33,265 nt of DNA. Source: an uncultured Clostridia bacterium (GTDB lineage: Bacteria; Bacillota; Clostridia; Oscillospirales; Ruminococcaceae). How positions within the stretch are numbered: position 1 is the stretch's first letter; every line of letters starts with the position of its first letter. The position numbers and the translations under genes are program-made. The notes under the pieces are model-generated. The model did not search any database, was not told the DNA's origin, and saw nothing but the letters and a program-made list of their open reading frames with translations. This document shows positions 7,362 through 15,210 of this stretch, piece by piece. Location: positions 1-33,265 of the forward strand of contig CALXEL010000089.1 of assembly GCA_944387315.1 (NCBI GenBank). The letters are read 5' to 3'.

Positions 7362-8216
7362 TCAGCGAGCGCCCCGTCTTCCGTAGACACAGCGCTGTAC
7401 CCCAGCCAGATCACAGACCACCGACACCTCTTCCATCCCCGCCTGCCGAAGGAGATCTGAAACAGCCTGGGCCTGGTTGTAACCCACCTCAAACACCAGG
7501 TACCCACCTGGCAGCAAAGCGGAAAGATGCCGGTGGACAATGGCTCTGTAAAAATCCAGGCCATCCTCTCCCCCGTCCAGGGCCATCACCGGCTCCCGGC
7601 GCACGTCTACCGGAAGGTCGGCCAGCTCCTCTCGGGCGATATAGGGAGGATTGGAAACAATCATGGCCAATGACTGGGGCAGCTCCATCTCCCGGACATC
7701 GCCCACCAGGATTTCCACCGGCGGCCGGTCAGCCAGTGAGAGAGATTCTGTATTCCGGCGCAGATAGGGCAAAGCCTGGTCAGAAAGCTCCACCGCGTAC
7801 AATTTGGCGTCTGGCAGGTTGCGGTGCAAAGCCAGGGCAATGGCGCCGCTGCCGCTGCACAAATCGGCAATAGCGGGATTTTTCCACCCTTTCAGCAGCT
7901 TCAAAGCGGTATCTACCACCGTCTCGGTGTCCCCTCTGGGCACCAGTACCCCCGGACCCACCACAAAGGGCAGACCATAAAACTCCCATTCCCCCAGCAG
8001 GTATTGCAGCGGCTCCCCCTGACAACGCCGGTCTATCAGTTCTTCCATTTGCCTTTCCTGCTCCGGGGTGGCTTCCCTCTCCCCTGTCAAAAGGAGATCC
8101 GCCGCTGACACCCCGGCAGCCAGTTTCAGCAGCTGGGAGGCCTCAAAGCGGCAGCTGTCCGGCCAGCAGGTCTCCAGCTGGCGCCAGCTGCGGCGATATA
8201 ATTCCTGTAATGTCAT
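7362..8216 (-). CDS. prmC: Release factor glutamine N5-methyltransferase
   Basis: Methylates the glutamine of the GGQ motif in peptide chain release factors RF1/RF2 using S-adenosylmethionine. The protein has the normal 284 residues. It shows the PrmC N-terminal helical domain, the GEPLQYLLGEWEFYG signature, VPRGDTE, the SAM-binding LCSGSGAIALAL loop and the catalytic SNPPYIA motif. AGGAGG lies just upstream of the ATG at 8216. The gene is last in a co-directional run; it follows the DUF1385 gene, an order common in Clostridia, where prfA often follows, but here no prfA is adjacent. A terminator hairpin sits directly before its ribosome binding site. Confidence 0.95.
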   Translation of the reverse strand: MTLQELYRRSWRQLETCWPDSCRFEASQLLKLAAGVSAADLLLTGEREATPEQERQMEELIDRRCQGEPLQYLLGEWEFYGLPFVVGPGVLVPRGDTETVVDTALKLLKGWKNPAIADLCSGSGAIALALHRNLPDAKLYAVELSDQALPYLRRNTESLSLADRPPVEILVGDVREMELPQSLAMIVSNPPYIAREELADLPVDVRREPVMALDGGEDGLDFYRAIVHRHLSALLPGGYLVFEVGYNQAQAVSDLLRQAGMEEVSVVCDLAGVQRCVYGRRGAR

Positions 8217-8228
8217 CTCGCTCCTCCT

Positions 8229-8262
8229 AAAAAGCCGGCCTCACCCGCGGGTGAGGCCGGCT
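8229..8262 (-). terminator. Intrinsic terminator between the DUF1385 gene and prmC
   Basis: A perfect palindrome with 15-bp arms (8233-8247 and 8248-8262; arm beginning AGCCGGCCTCACCCG) is followed on the minus strand by TTTTT (8233-8229). The prmC ribosome binding site (8227-8220) starts right after the U tract, so prmC transcription from upstream must read through it. Confidence 0.8.
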
Positions 8263-8275
8263 GGATGGGTCGGTG

Positions 8276-9211
8276 CTACCAGTTGTCCAGGCCCTCCTGT
8301 TTGGGAATACAGGGCAGCATGGAAGCAATGGCCACCTCAATTTGACTGTCGTCCGGCTCGTTGGTGGTCAGCCGCTGGAGCCACAGCCCAGGGGCTGAGA
8401 TAATCCGGGTCAGCAAATTGTCGTGGCGTCCGGCAAATTTAATGATCTCATAGGCAATTCCCACCGTAATGGGCAGCATAATAATTTTTAAAAGAATCCG
8501 AATCACCAGGTTGTTCCAGGTGACCAGAGAGGAAACCAAAATAGAGACTACCAGTACAATCAGCAAAAAACTGGTGCCGCAGCGGGGATGAAACCGGCGG
8601 TGCTGCCGGACATTTTCCACTGTCAGAGGCTGGCCGGCCTCATAGCAGGCGATGGTTTTATGCTCGGCCCCATGGTACTGGAACACCCGGTAAATCTCTT
8701 TGGTACGGGAAACCGCCGCCAGGTAGAGAACAAAAATCACAATTTTGGTACAGCCCTCCACTGCCGACAACAGCACTGGGGAGGAAAAATAGTTTCCCAA
8801 AAATCCCACCAACAAGGTGGGCAGCACCATAAACAGCACTACAGCCGCCACGGCTCCCAAAACCATGGCCACTCCCGAAAGAAAGGTAAAAAAGTGATCG
8901 CCTAACAGATTTTGCAGCTTTTTTTCAAAGGGGGAGGGCTCCTCCTCATCAAAACCAGCCAGCTCAGCCGACCGCATCAGGCACTTGTAGCCGGAAAGCA
9001 TAGTTTCTACAAAGTTAAAGCTTCCCCGGACAAAGGGGATAGTCTGATACCACTTTCTTCCTCCTTTGTAGGTTTCCCAGGTCTCTTCATGGATAGTGCC
9101 ATCCGGTTTGCGAATAGCCATGGCCGAAAGTTCCGGCCCTTTCATCATAACGCCCTCAATGAGAGCCTGTCCGCCAATGGATGTTTTGCGGACAGCGCAT
9201 TCTTTCTTCAT
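8276..9211 (-). CDS. DUF1385 family membrane protein
   Basis: A 311-residue protein. The start after a short leader, TSIGGQALIEGVMMKGP, is the hallmark of DUF1385. A middle segment has two to three hydrophobic stretches (around residues 90-165), followed by the conserved YHGAEHKTIACYEAG and HPRCGTSFLLIVLVVSI motifs and more membrane helices. The His/Cys residues there could bind a metal, but no function is established. Only 25 bases separate it from the sensor kinase gene upstream, suggesting co-transcription. GGGAGG precedes the ATG at a somewhat long spacing. In many Clostridia this family sits beside prmC/prfA, as here. Confidence 0.88.
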   Translation of the reverse strand: MKKECAVRKTSIGGQALIEGVMMKGPELSAMAIRKPDGTIHEETWETYKGGRKWYQTIPFVRGSFNFVETMLSGYKCLMRSAELAGFDEEEPSPFEKKLQNLLGDHFFTFLSGVAMVLGAVAAVVLFMVLPTLLVGFLGNYFSSPVLLSAVEGCTKIVIFVLYLAAVSRTKEIYRVFQYHGAEHKTIACYEAGQPLTVENVRQHRRFHPRCGTSFLLIVLVVSILVSSLVTWNNLVIRILLKIIMLPITVGIAYEIIKFAGRHDNLLTRIISAPGLWLQRLTTNEPDDSQIEVAIASMLPCIPKQEGLDNW

Positions 9212-9236
9212 CTTGGAATAATCCTCCCGCTTCTAC

Positions 9237-10706
9237 CTATACCTCTTCCTCTGCCTCCTGGGGCGGGGAAAGGGGATTCTGGACCTGAGAGATCTGTGTC
9301 TCCTCGGCCTTTTTTGTGGTCAGAGGAATGGTGATGGTCACAGTTGTGCCCTCTCCCTCCACCGATGCCACATCCAATCGGCCTCCATGCATCATCACGA
9401 TCTCATCAGCCACAGCCAATCCAATCCCCGAACCTCTCCGGGTCAGATTGGCTTTATAAAATTTATTTTTAATTTTAGGTAAATCCTTTTCACTGATTCC
9501 ACATCCGGTGTCAGCCACCGTAATGACAATATTGCCCTCTATCAGCTGGGCCCCAATGGTAACAGTGTCCCCAGGGTCGGAATATTTGAGGGCATTGTCT
9601 ATAATATTGATAAAGACCTGCCGCAGACGGTTCCTGTCCCCAAAAACCGGAGCGAAAAATTCCGGCTCCTCGTAAATCAGGTTCATTCCTTCCCGGCGGG
9701 CCCGCTCGGTGTACATGAGAACCGCTTCTCCCAATTCCGCCAGCAGGTCCATCTTGGACATGACCAGCTTCATCCGGCCGCTCTGCATCCGGGAGAAGTC
9801 CAGCAGTTCTTCCACCATACCGGAGAGCCGGTCGGTTTCCCGCATAATGACCTGCAACCCTTTCTGGGCGGTTTCCCGGTCAATATCCTGGTCATAAAGC
9901 ATGGTCTCACCCCAGCCCTTGATGGCAGTCAAAGGGGTACGCAGCTCATGGGAAACCGAAGAAATAAAATCATTTTTCAGCCGGTCAGCATTGGCAAGTT
10001 CCTCAGCCATATAGTTGATAATATCACAGAGATCCCCGATCTCGTCGTCGTTCTTTTTTTCCAGCCGGACATCAAAATCCCCCTGAGCAATTTTCCGGGC
10101 AGTCTGGCCCACCTCGCCCACCGGGTTGACAATCGAGCTGATAAAATAGGAACTGGAAAGAATAACAAAAAAGAGAATGGCCATACCTACCAGGGTCACC
10201 GCGGCAATCAACAGCACAATCTGGGCATCTACACGTTCCAGGGAAACCACCAGGCGGATGGCCGCCAGGTTTTCATCGACAATTTTGGAGGCCACCGAAA
10301 TGGCCATAATATTTTCCCCTTCCATCTGCCCCTGATACATACCGGTTCCATTGGCCATGGCCTCCTCAAAGTCAGGCATATACAGCTTTTCCTGGCTTTC
10401 AAAACCACTGGAAGTAATCATCACATTGCCGTTGGCATCAATGGCCATCAGCTCCATGCGGTTTTTCTCCTCAAAGTTTCCCACCGTCCGCTGTATCTCC
10501 ACCGAAAAGCTGGTAGAACTGTCTGTAGCGGAGCGTTCCAGCAATGTCATAATACTGCTGGCTTGGGCTTGCATCACATTGCGTACACTGCTGTAATAAA
10601 AGCTGCGGATACCCACCGAAAAACCGATGACCAGCACCACCAGAATCACAAGGATAACCCCCAGGCTGTTAAACATCCAGCGCTTGGTAATTTTTTTAAC
10701 TGCCAT
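9237..10706 (-). CDS. Sensor histidine kinase
   Basis: A 489-residue membrane kinase. Domains in order: TM helix (about 12-33), extracellular sensor region (34-160), second TM helix (161-190), HAMP linker (to about 240), HisKA with phospho-acceptor H253 in VSHELRTPLT, and a HATPase domain with N box (INIIDNALKYSD), G1 (DTGCGIS) and G2 (GSGIGLAVADEIV). The arrangement resembles the ResE/PhoR/WalK class. It follows the response regulator gene by 38 bases and has AAAGGAGGG upstream, so the two form a cognate pair. No ligand can be read from the sensor region, which appears to be a small single-domain PAS/Cache-like insert. Confidence 0.94.
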   Translation of the reverse strand: MAVKKITKRWMFNSLGVILVILVVLVIGFSVGIRSFYYSSVRNVMQAQASSIMTLLERSATDSSTSFSVEIQRTVGNFEEKNRMELMAIDANGNVMITSSGFESQEKLYMPDFEEAMANGTGMYQGQMEGENIMAISVASKIVDENLAAIRLVVSLERVDAQIVLLIAAVTLVGMAILFFVILSSSYFISSIVNPVGEVGQTARKIAQGDFDVRLEKKNDDEIGDLCDIINYMAEELANADRLKNDFISSVSHELRTPLTAIKGWGETMLYDQDIDRETAQKGLQVIMRETDRLSGMVEELLDFSRMQSGRMKLVMSKMDLLAELGEAVLMYTERARREGMNLIYEEPEFFAPVFGDRNRLRQVFINIIDNALKYSDPGDTVTIGAQLIEGNIVITVADTGCGISEKDLPKIKNKFYKANLTRRGSGIGLAVADEIVMMHGGRLDVASVEGEGTTVTITIPLTTKKAEETQISQVQNPLSPPQEAEEEV

Positions 10707-10744
10707 GGGGCCTTCCCTCCTTTTTCAGATTCCTATCGGGTCTC

Positions 10745-11437
10745 TTACTGGTTCCATTTGTATCCATAACCCCAGACGGTCAGCAGATACTTGGGGCTGG
10801 ATGGCTCATCCTCAATTTTCATACGCAGACGGCGGATGTTGACATCCACAATTTTTACATCGCCAAAATAGTTTTCTCCCCAGATGTGATTGAGAATGGC
10901 GCTGCGCTCCAACGCCACATTGGGGTTTTTCATAAAATATTCCATAATTTGAAATTCCACCTGGGTCAGCTCCACCGGCTCCCCGTTTTTGGTGAGGGTA
11001 CGGCTTTTCAGGTTCATCACAAAGGGGCCGGAACGCACCTCTGAGGCATCGCTTTTGGGGGAGGTCATGGCCACCCGCCGATAGATGGCATCCACCCGGG
11101 CTACCAGCTCGGAGGGGCTGAAAGGCTTGGTAATATAGTCGTCGGCCCCCAGCATCAGGCCCCGCACCTTGTCCATCTCCTGGCTTTTGGCCGAGAGCAT
11201 AATAATACCAATAGAACTGTTCTTCTCCCGAATCTGCTTGCAGACCTCAAAGCCGTCGATGCCAGGCATCATAATATCCAGCAAAGCTACATCAAAATCG
11301 CCTCCAGAGGCCTCAAAGGCCTTGAGGGCATCCTCACCACAGTTTACATCCACCACTTCGTAGCCGGAACGCTTCAGGTTGATCACTACAAAGTCGCGGA
11401 TGACATCCTCATCTTCCACTACCAAAATACGTTTCAT
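10745..11437 (-). CDS. OmpR/PhoB-family response regulator
   Basis: A 230-residue two-domain regulator. The receiver domain has the acidic pair in VVEDED, phospho-acceptor D54 in ALLDIMMPG and the conserved lysine in ITKPFSP. The C-terminal winged helix ends with VWGYGYKWNQ as in OmpR proteins. The ATG at 11437 is chosen because AAAGGAG lies seven bases upstream and the receiver domain starts immediately (MKRILVVEDE). Upstream lies a lipoprotein gene (61-base gap), downstream the cognate kinase. The likely output is transcription control of unknown genes, plausibly envelope-related. Confidence 0.95.
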   Translation of the reverse strand: MKRILVVEDEDVIRDFVVINLKRSGYEVVDVNCGEDALKAFEASGGDFDVALLDIMMPGIDGFEVCKQIREKNSSIGIIMLSAKSQEMDKVRGLMLGADDYITKPFSPSELVARVDAIYRRVAMTSPKSDASEVRSGPFVMNLKSRTLTKNGEPVELTQVEFQIMEYFMKNPNVALERSAILNHIWGENYFGDVKIVDVNIRRLRMKIEDEPSSPKYLLTVWGYGYKWNQ

Positions 11438-11498
11438 GGAATGCTCCTTTCCCGCCTTCCCTGCCGGTCTTCCACCTGCAAAAGGGTCAGGCAAATGA

Positions 11499-12836
11499 TT
11501 ATAACAGGGAGAACATCTCCCGCATCTCTTCCGCTGTAATGCTCAAAGGGTGATTTTGAGTGGGAATATATCCAAGATACTCAAAAATACCCTTTTGTGC
11601 CAGGGTGACATAGGTCCCCACCTCAAATTTATCCTGATAGTCCTTATGGGAATTGACCCGAATCCGCAGCAGCTCAATGAGGGAGTTGTCCAGGCTCTCC
11701 TCAAAAACCACAATCCGCCATTCCCCATTTTCATGGACCTTTTTCACTGTCACATTGTCCTTCCAGATTCTGGGCAAGGTAATCTGGTATCCCATCTCCT
11801 TGTTGATCAGCCTCTGGCTTTTTTCGGTGAGACGGGTACGGCTCATGGTACAGTAGGTGGTCAGATAGACCTTCTCCTCTTCCTCCTGACTGAGGGAATA
11901 TCCCGGCAGCAGGGTCTGCACCGGTATTTCCACCAGCCCGTCCCCGTCAATATCTTCCGAATAGAGTTCCTCATACCGGGCGGTGGACATGAGCAGTTCC
12001 TGGTTTTCTGACTCCTCCACCGTAGTTTTCATCATCAGGTTGGTCAGTTTATTCTCATCCACCAGCACCACTTCGGTTACAAGGGTGTTGGCGTCAATTT
12101 TCTCATCAATAAAAATAGCGGGGCTTCCATTTTCAATCTTTCCAAAGGACACGTTGGCAAATTCCCGCACTTTGGCATTGAGTTTGGCCTCACTAGTAGC
12201 CAATACCAACCGGGAGGTCCGACGGCGGACCAGCTGTACCGATGGGTCCTGACCTCCTCCCAGACTGAGCAGCAACATCTCATAATAGCCGTTGCCGTCT
12301 GAATCCACCAGGGTGTAAAAATCTCCCGAGGGGGTATTGAGGGTCTTTAAGGTGCCCTCCTCCTGGTCATATCCATAGATGGCAGCGGTAATACCTTCCT
12401 GGTTTTCCTCGGTCCAGGCCACCACCAGATTGTCCTGTTCTTTCTGCATAATGGGGGCAAATTGGATGGACTGTATTTCACTGCCGTTGCCAGGAATATC
12501 CGACAGGCAAACCCAGCTGTCTGACCGCTGATCCAAAATTCCCACCCGGCTCACCGGATCATCGGCCTGCATCTGATAAAATACCAGTGCCTCTTCCTGC
12601 CCATCCCCATCCAGGTCGTGAAAAACAAAAGCGGAACGGTAATCCCCCGTCATGGGATATTTCAGCCGGATGTTATCGATACCAATGGCCGTAGACAACG
12701 CCTCAAAGACCTCGGTCTGCTGGCCGGTCAGCTTGGGCGGCTCCATCAGGTTTTCCACATCCGGTTCCAACACATTACAAGAACTGAGAAGCCCGGACAA
12801 ACAGAGAAGCAGCCCAATTTGTATCCACTTTTTCAT
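11499..12836 (-). CDS. Putative lipoprotein with Asp-rich DxDGDG repeats
   Basis: A 445-residue protein with a lipoprotein signal peptide: basic start (MKKW), hydrophobic core, and lipobox LSSC with the lipidated cysteine at residue 20. The mature part contains at least three calcium-loop-like motifs of the FG-GAP/dockerin kind: DLDGDGQEEA, DSDGNGYYEM and DIDGDGLVEI. These suggest a repeated, possibly metal-binding, beta-rich extracellular fold. Gaps of 30 bases upstream and 61 downstream to the response regulator suggest it shares an mRNA with the two-component system and could be an accessory sensor or an envelope-state indicator. That role is inference; I do not recognise the family. Confidence 0.8.
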   Translation of the reverse strand: MKKWIQIGLLLCLSGLLSSCNVLEPDVENLMEPPKLTGQQTEVFEALSTAIGIDNIRLKYPMTGDYRSAFVFHDLDGDGQEEALVFYQMQADDPVSRVGILDQRSDSWVCLSDIPGNGSEIQSIQFAPIMQKEQDNLVVAWTEENQEGITAAIYGYDQEEGTLKTLNTPSGDFYTLVDSDGNGYYEMLLLSLGGGQDPSVQLVRRRTSRLVLATSEAKLNAKVREFANVSFGKIENGSPAIFIDEKIDANTLVTEVVLVDENKLTNLMMKTTVEESENQELLMSTARYEELYSEDIDGDGLVEIPVQTLLPGYSLSQEEEEKVYLTTYCTMSRTRLTEKSQRLINKEMGYQITLPRIWKDNVTVKKVHENGEWRIVVFEESLDNSLIELLRIRVNSHKDYQDKFEVGTYVTLAQKGIFEYLGYIPTQNHPLSITAEEMREMFSLL

Positions 12837-12866
12837 AGGTTGCCCCTCCTTTGTCCTACTCAGTTA

Positions 12867-13370
12867 TTACCACTGGTTATAGTGTACTCTCTCTTCCAGT
12901 TCCCGTACTGGGCGTTCTTTTTCTTCATCCGGGTATCCCAAAGCAATCAGGGAATAGGGCTGAACCTGCTGTGGCAGTTTGAGCAGGGCCGCCAATTTTG
13001 GGGAAACCGCTGTACTTTCTACACCACACCAACAGGTACCCAGTCCCAGAGCTTTGGCAGCTAGCAAAATATTCTGGGTAGCTGCCGCGCAGTCAGCGGT
13101 CCAAAACTGCTGGGAAATTTCCGTATCGCCACAAACAATAATGGCGCAGGGAGCCTGCCGCAGCATGGTGCTGTAGGGATGGACCTGCACAATCTCCTCC
13201 AGCCGTTCCCGATCCTGCACCACAACAAAATGCCAGGGCTGGCGGTTGCGGGCGCTGGGGGCATAAACGGCTGCCTGCAAAATGCTGTGGAGTTTCTCTC
13301 CCTCAATGGGGTCTGGACGATATTTCCGAATACTTCTTCGGTCCAAAATAGTTTCAATAGCGGCGTTCAT
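12867..13370 (-). CDS. Nitroreductase-family flavoprotein
   Basis: A 167-residue FMN-dependent oxidoreductase of the small nitroreductase type. Visible features: the N-terminal RRSIRKYRPDPI, an FMN-contact segment PSARNRQPWHFVVV, and the C-terminal GLGTCWCG loop. Physiological substrate unknown. A longer in-frame extension upstream is rejected because it would run into the promoter at 13427-13456; the ATG at 13370 is preceded by GGGAGG at good spacing. It is first in the run that continues with the lipoprotein, two-component system, DUF1385 and prmC genes, so its promoter may drive all six. Confidence 0.92.
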   Translation of the reverse strand: MNAAIETILDRRSIRKYRPDPIEGEKLHSILQAAVYAPSARNRQPWHFVVVQDRERLEEIVQVHPYSTMLRQAPCAIIVCGDTEISQQFWTADCAAATQNILLAAKALGLGTCWCGVESTAVSPKLAALLKLPQQVQPYSLIALGYPDEEKERPVRELEERVHYNQW

Positions 13371-13426
13371 TTTGCTTTCCTCCCTTGTGTCGTCAACATC
13401 AATGTGGCGGCAAATTCTCACCCTAT

Positions 13427-13456
13427 ATAGTATCGTACCCAACGGCCCTGTGTCAA
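13427..13456 (-). promoter_or_regulatory. Promoter of the nitroreductase-led gene run
   Basis: On the minus strand TTGACA (13456-13451), 18-bp spacer, TACTAT (13432-13427). It is the only clear promoter I see upstream of the run that ends at prmC. Confidence 0.7.
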
Positions 13457-13476
13457 TGTTTTTCCTGTGAACAAAC

Positions 13477-13513
13477 AAGGACAGGCCGTTTTTTGGAAAA
13501 ACAGCCTGTCCTT
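13477..13513 (-). terminator. Terminator-like hairpin downstream of the XRE gene
   Basis: A long near-perfect hairpin: AAGGACAGGC pairs with GCCTGTCCTT, and an inner GTTTTT pairs with AAAAAC. On the minus strand it is followed by only a broken T tract (GTTTGTTC), so termination may be partial. Confidence 0.6.
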
Positions 13514-13568
13514 TGACAGTTTATACTTTTCTTTGATTTCGTCCGGTGGTAAAATGCGTCCAGCAGAG

Positions 13569-14279
13569 TTAATTTTTCTTTACGCTGTACACACTGCTGA
13601 TCCGATCCTCAGAATTTTGAATGAGATTGAGTAAAGAGGAAGAAAACAGGGGATAATTTTGAGAAAGAATCTCGGTGGTAACCGCCAGGGATTCCACCTG
13701 GGTTACCGGCTCCATCCCCCCCACTGGCTGCCCAGTGGCAATGGCCTGAGCGTTGGCCTCGCAAATTTCCATGGCGGCGCTGGCATAGGCGCTGGAAACC
13801 GGCTTGGGCACTGTAAACATCCCCGCCTGGTTCTTGGGGTTGACCGCGTACACCACACGGAACATCCGATAGACCGACAGCATCAAAAATGAGGAAACCT
13901 CAGAAACCAGAGATTTGTTCTCCGCCTTGGAAAGCAAGTCAAATAAAATATTCAGCGAGTTGGCAATCAGCTTTTTATTCAGCACCGGCAGGATACCACC
14001 CCGAAAGACATTTTCCTTACCCAGGGAATCAGGTTCAGGAATATCCTCCACCGTCAGCTTGGAGCCGGTGCGGTCAGGGGAGCGTCCCAGAAGGTAATCA
14101 CAGGAAACACCGTAAAAATCCGCGCAGCGAATTAGAAAATCCAATCCGCATTCACGAATTCCCTTTTCATAATGAGACAGCAGGGCCTGGGAAATCCCCA
14201 ATTCTGCCGCGGCTTGTTTTTGGCTGATCCCACGCTCTTTGCGCAAAAGAGTCAGCACTCTTGGGAAATCGGCGTTCAT
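13569..14279 (-). CDS. XRE-family regulator with C-terminal extension
   Basis: A 236-residue protein. The N-terminal HTH includes SQKQAAAELGISQALLSHYE (around residues 19-38), and the domain closes with CADFYGVSCDYLLGRSPD. The remaining ~165 residues are helical and fairly hydrophobic and match no domain I recognise; they may sense a ligand or mediate dimerisation. The ATG at 14279 is chosen over a possible TTG 18 bases upstream because GCGGAGG sits at the correct distance from the ATG and overlaps the TTG. Its promoter carries a palindrome over the -10, consistent with self-repression. It is divergent from the histidine phosphatase gene, with no obvious functional link. Confidence 0.9.
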   Translation of the reverse strand: MNADFPRVLTLLRKERGISQKQAAAELGISQALLSHYEKGIRECGLDFLIRCADFYGVSCDYLLGRSPDRTGSKLTVEDIPEPDSLGKENVFRGGILPVLNKKLIANSLNILFDLLSKAENKSLVSEVSSFLMLSVYRMFRVVYAVNPKNQAGMFTVPKPVSSAYASAAMEICEANAQAIATGQPVGGMEPVTQVESLAVTTEILSQNYPLFSSSLLNLIQNSEDRISSVYSVKKN

Positions 14280-14310
14280 TGTGTATAACCTCCGCAATAA
14301 ATCACTCCAC

Positions 14311-14348
14311 GTATACTAAATTATAGTATACCCCCTACCTTTTGTAAA
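14311..14348 (-). promoter_or_regulatory. XRE gene promoter with palindromic operator candidate
   Basis: On the minus strand TTTACA (14348-14343), 17-bp spacer, consensus TATAAT (14325-14320). A perfect inverted repeat GTATACTA-5-TAGTATAC (14311-14318, 14324-14331) is centred on the -10, where a bound dimer would block RNA polymerase. Binding by the adjacent XRE protein is inferred. Confidence 0.7.
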
Positions 14349-14388
14349 GCCAATCTACTAGAAAAATTCAAAAAAAGGTCGAAATTTC

Positions 14389-14418
14389 TTGATGAAATTC
14401 TGCTATTCTTGCTATAAT
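14389..14418 (+). promoter_or_regulatory. Promoter of the histidine phosphatase operon
   Basis: TTGATG (14389-14394), 18-bp spacer and consensus TATAAT (14413-14418), the latter with an extended TGC just upstream. Leader about 84 bases. Confidence 0.7.
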
Positions 14419-14507
14419 AGGGCAAGTGGAAAATTTTCTCATATTTTTTAAGCCTCAATACAAAAATATCTCGAAAAAACCCGCTTGTGTGGGGGGAGGA
14501 ACTGCCT

Positions 14508-15155
14508 TTGATTACCTATAAACTACATCTGATTCGCCATGGGCTGACCCAGGGAAATCTGGAGGGCTGGTTTGTCGGCCGCCGGGACCTGCCAGTCTGC
14601 CCCGAGGGGCTGACCCGCCTTCTCCAGCGTAAACAGCAATTCCAGTATCCTCAGGTGGAAGCTGTCTACAGCAGTCCTTTGCAGCGCTGCCTGCAAACGG
14701 CCCATGTGCTCTATCCCGAAGAAACCCCTATCCAGATCCAAGATCTGCAGGAGATGGATTTTGGAGATTTCGAGGGCCATACAGTCAAAGAACTCAGCAC
14801 CAGCCAGGCTTTTTTGCAGTGGATGAAAAACTCCATGGAGTTCACCCCGCCCAATGGGGAAAACGGACTGGAATTTGCCGGCCGGATCGCCAGGGGGATC
14901 AATGAGGTCTTTACCGATATGATGAAGCGGCAGATTACCCAGGCCGCGGTCCTGACCCATGGTGGCGTAATTATGACCCTTCTGGCCACCTATGGTTTCC
15001 CCAGAGAGGAGATGGGGCGGTGGGCCACCGAAAATGGATGCGGTTACACCATACAGATGTCTCCTCAGATGTGGCAGCGGGATGGGGTATTTGAAATTGT
15101 GGATTTGATTCCCCATGACCTCACAGAGGAAGACGAGGAAACAGAGGATCTATAA
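14508..15155 (+). CDS. Histidine phosphatase (phosphoglycerate mutase-like)
   Basis: A 215-residue member of the histidine phosphatase superfamily. The phospho-accepting histidine is in HLIRHGLTQGN (H11), the acid/base glutamate is probably in QEMDFGDFEG, and the second catalytic histidine is in LTHGGVIMTLL. The start is assigned to TTG at 14508: a GGGGGGAGGA ribosome binding site ends seven bases before it, whereas the in-frame GTG at 14487 lies upstream of that site and has none of its own. Such proteins are often annotated gpmB or cobC. The next gene encodes a corrinoid adenosyltransferase, which makes an alpha-ribazole phosphatase (CobC) role possible but unproven. Confidence 0.85.
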   Translation: MITYKLHLIRHGLTQGNLEGWFVGRRDLPVCPEGLTRLLQRKQQFQYPQVEAVYSSPLQRCLQTAHVLYPEETPIQIQDLQEMDFGDFEGHTVKELSTSQAFLQWMKNSMEFTPPNGENGLEFAGRIARGINEVFTDMMKRQITQAAVLTHGGVIMTLLATYGFPREEMGRWATENGCGYTIQMSPQMWQRDGVFEIVDLIPHDLTEEDEETEDL

Positions 15156-15210
15156 AAGCCAGACAATACAACAATCAGTAAACACAACCAAACCAAGGAG
15201 GATTTTTAAA

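Noticed and set aside
7144..7386. Short open frame (80 codons) in the trpS-prmC spacer.
   Set aside because: No ribosome binding site, low-complexity hydrophobic start from an AT-rich repeat, and it overlaps the end of prmC.
13371..13478. N-terminal extension of the nitroreductase.
   Set aside because: It would place the promoter at 13427-13456 inside the coding region; the ATG at 13370 has the proper ribosome binding site.
14487..14507. GTG start for the histidine phosphatase.
   Set aside because: The ribosome binding site lies downstream of this codon and is correctly spaced for TTG at 14508.
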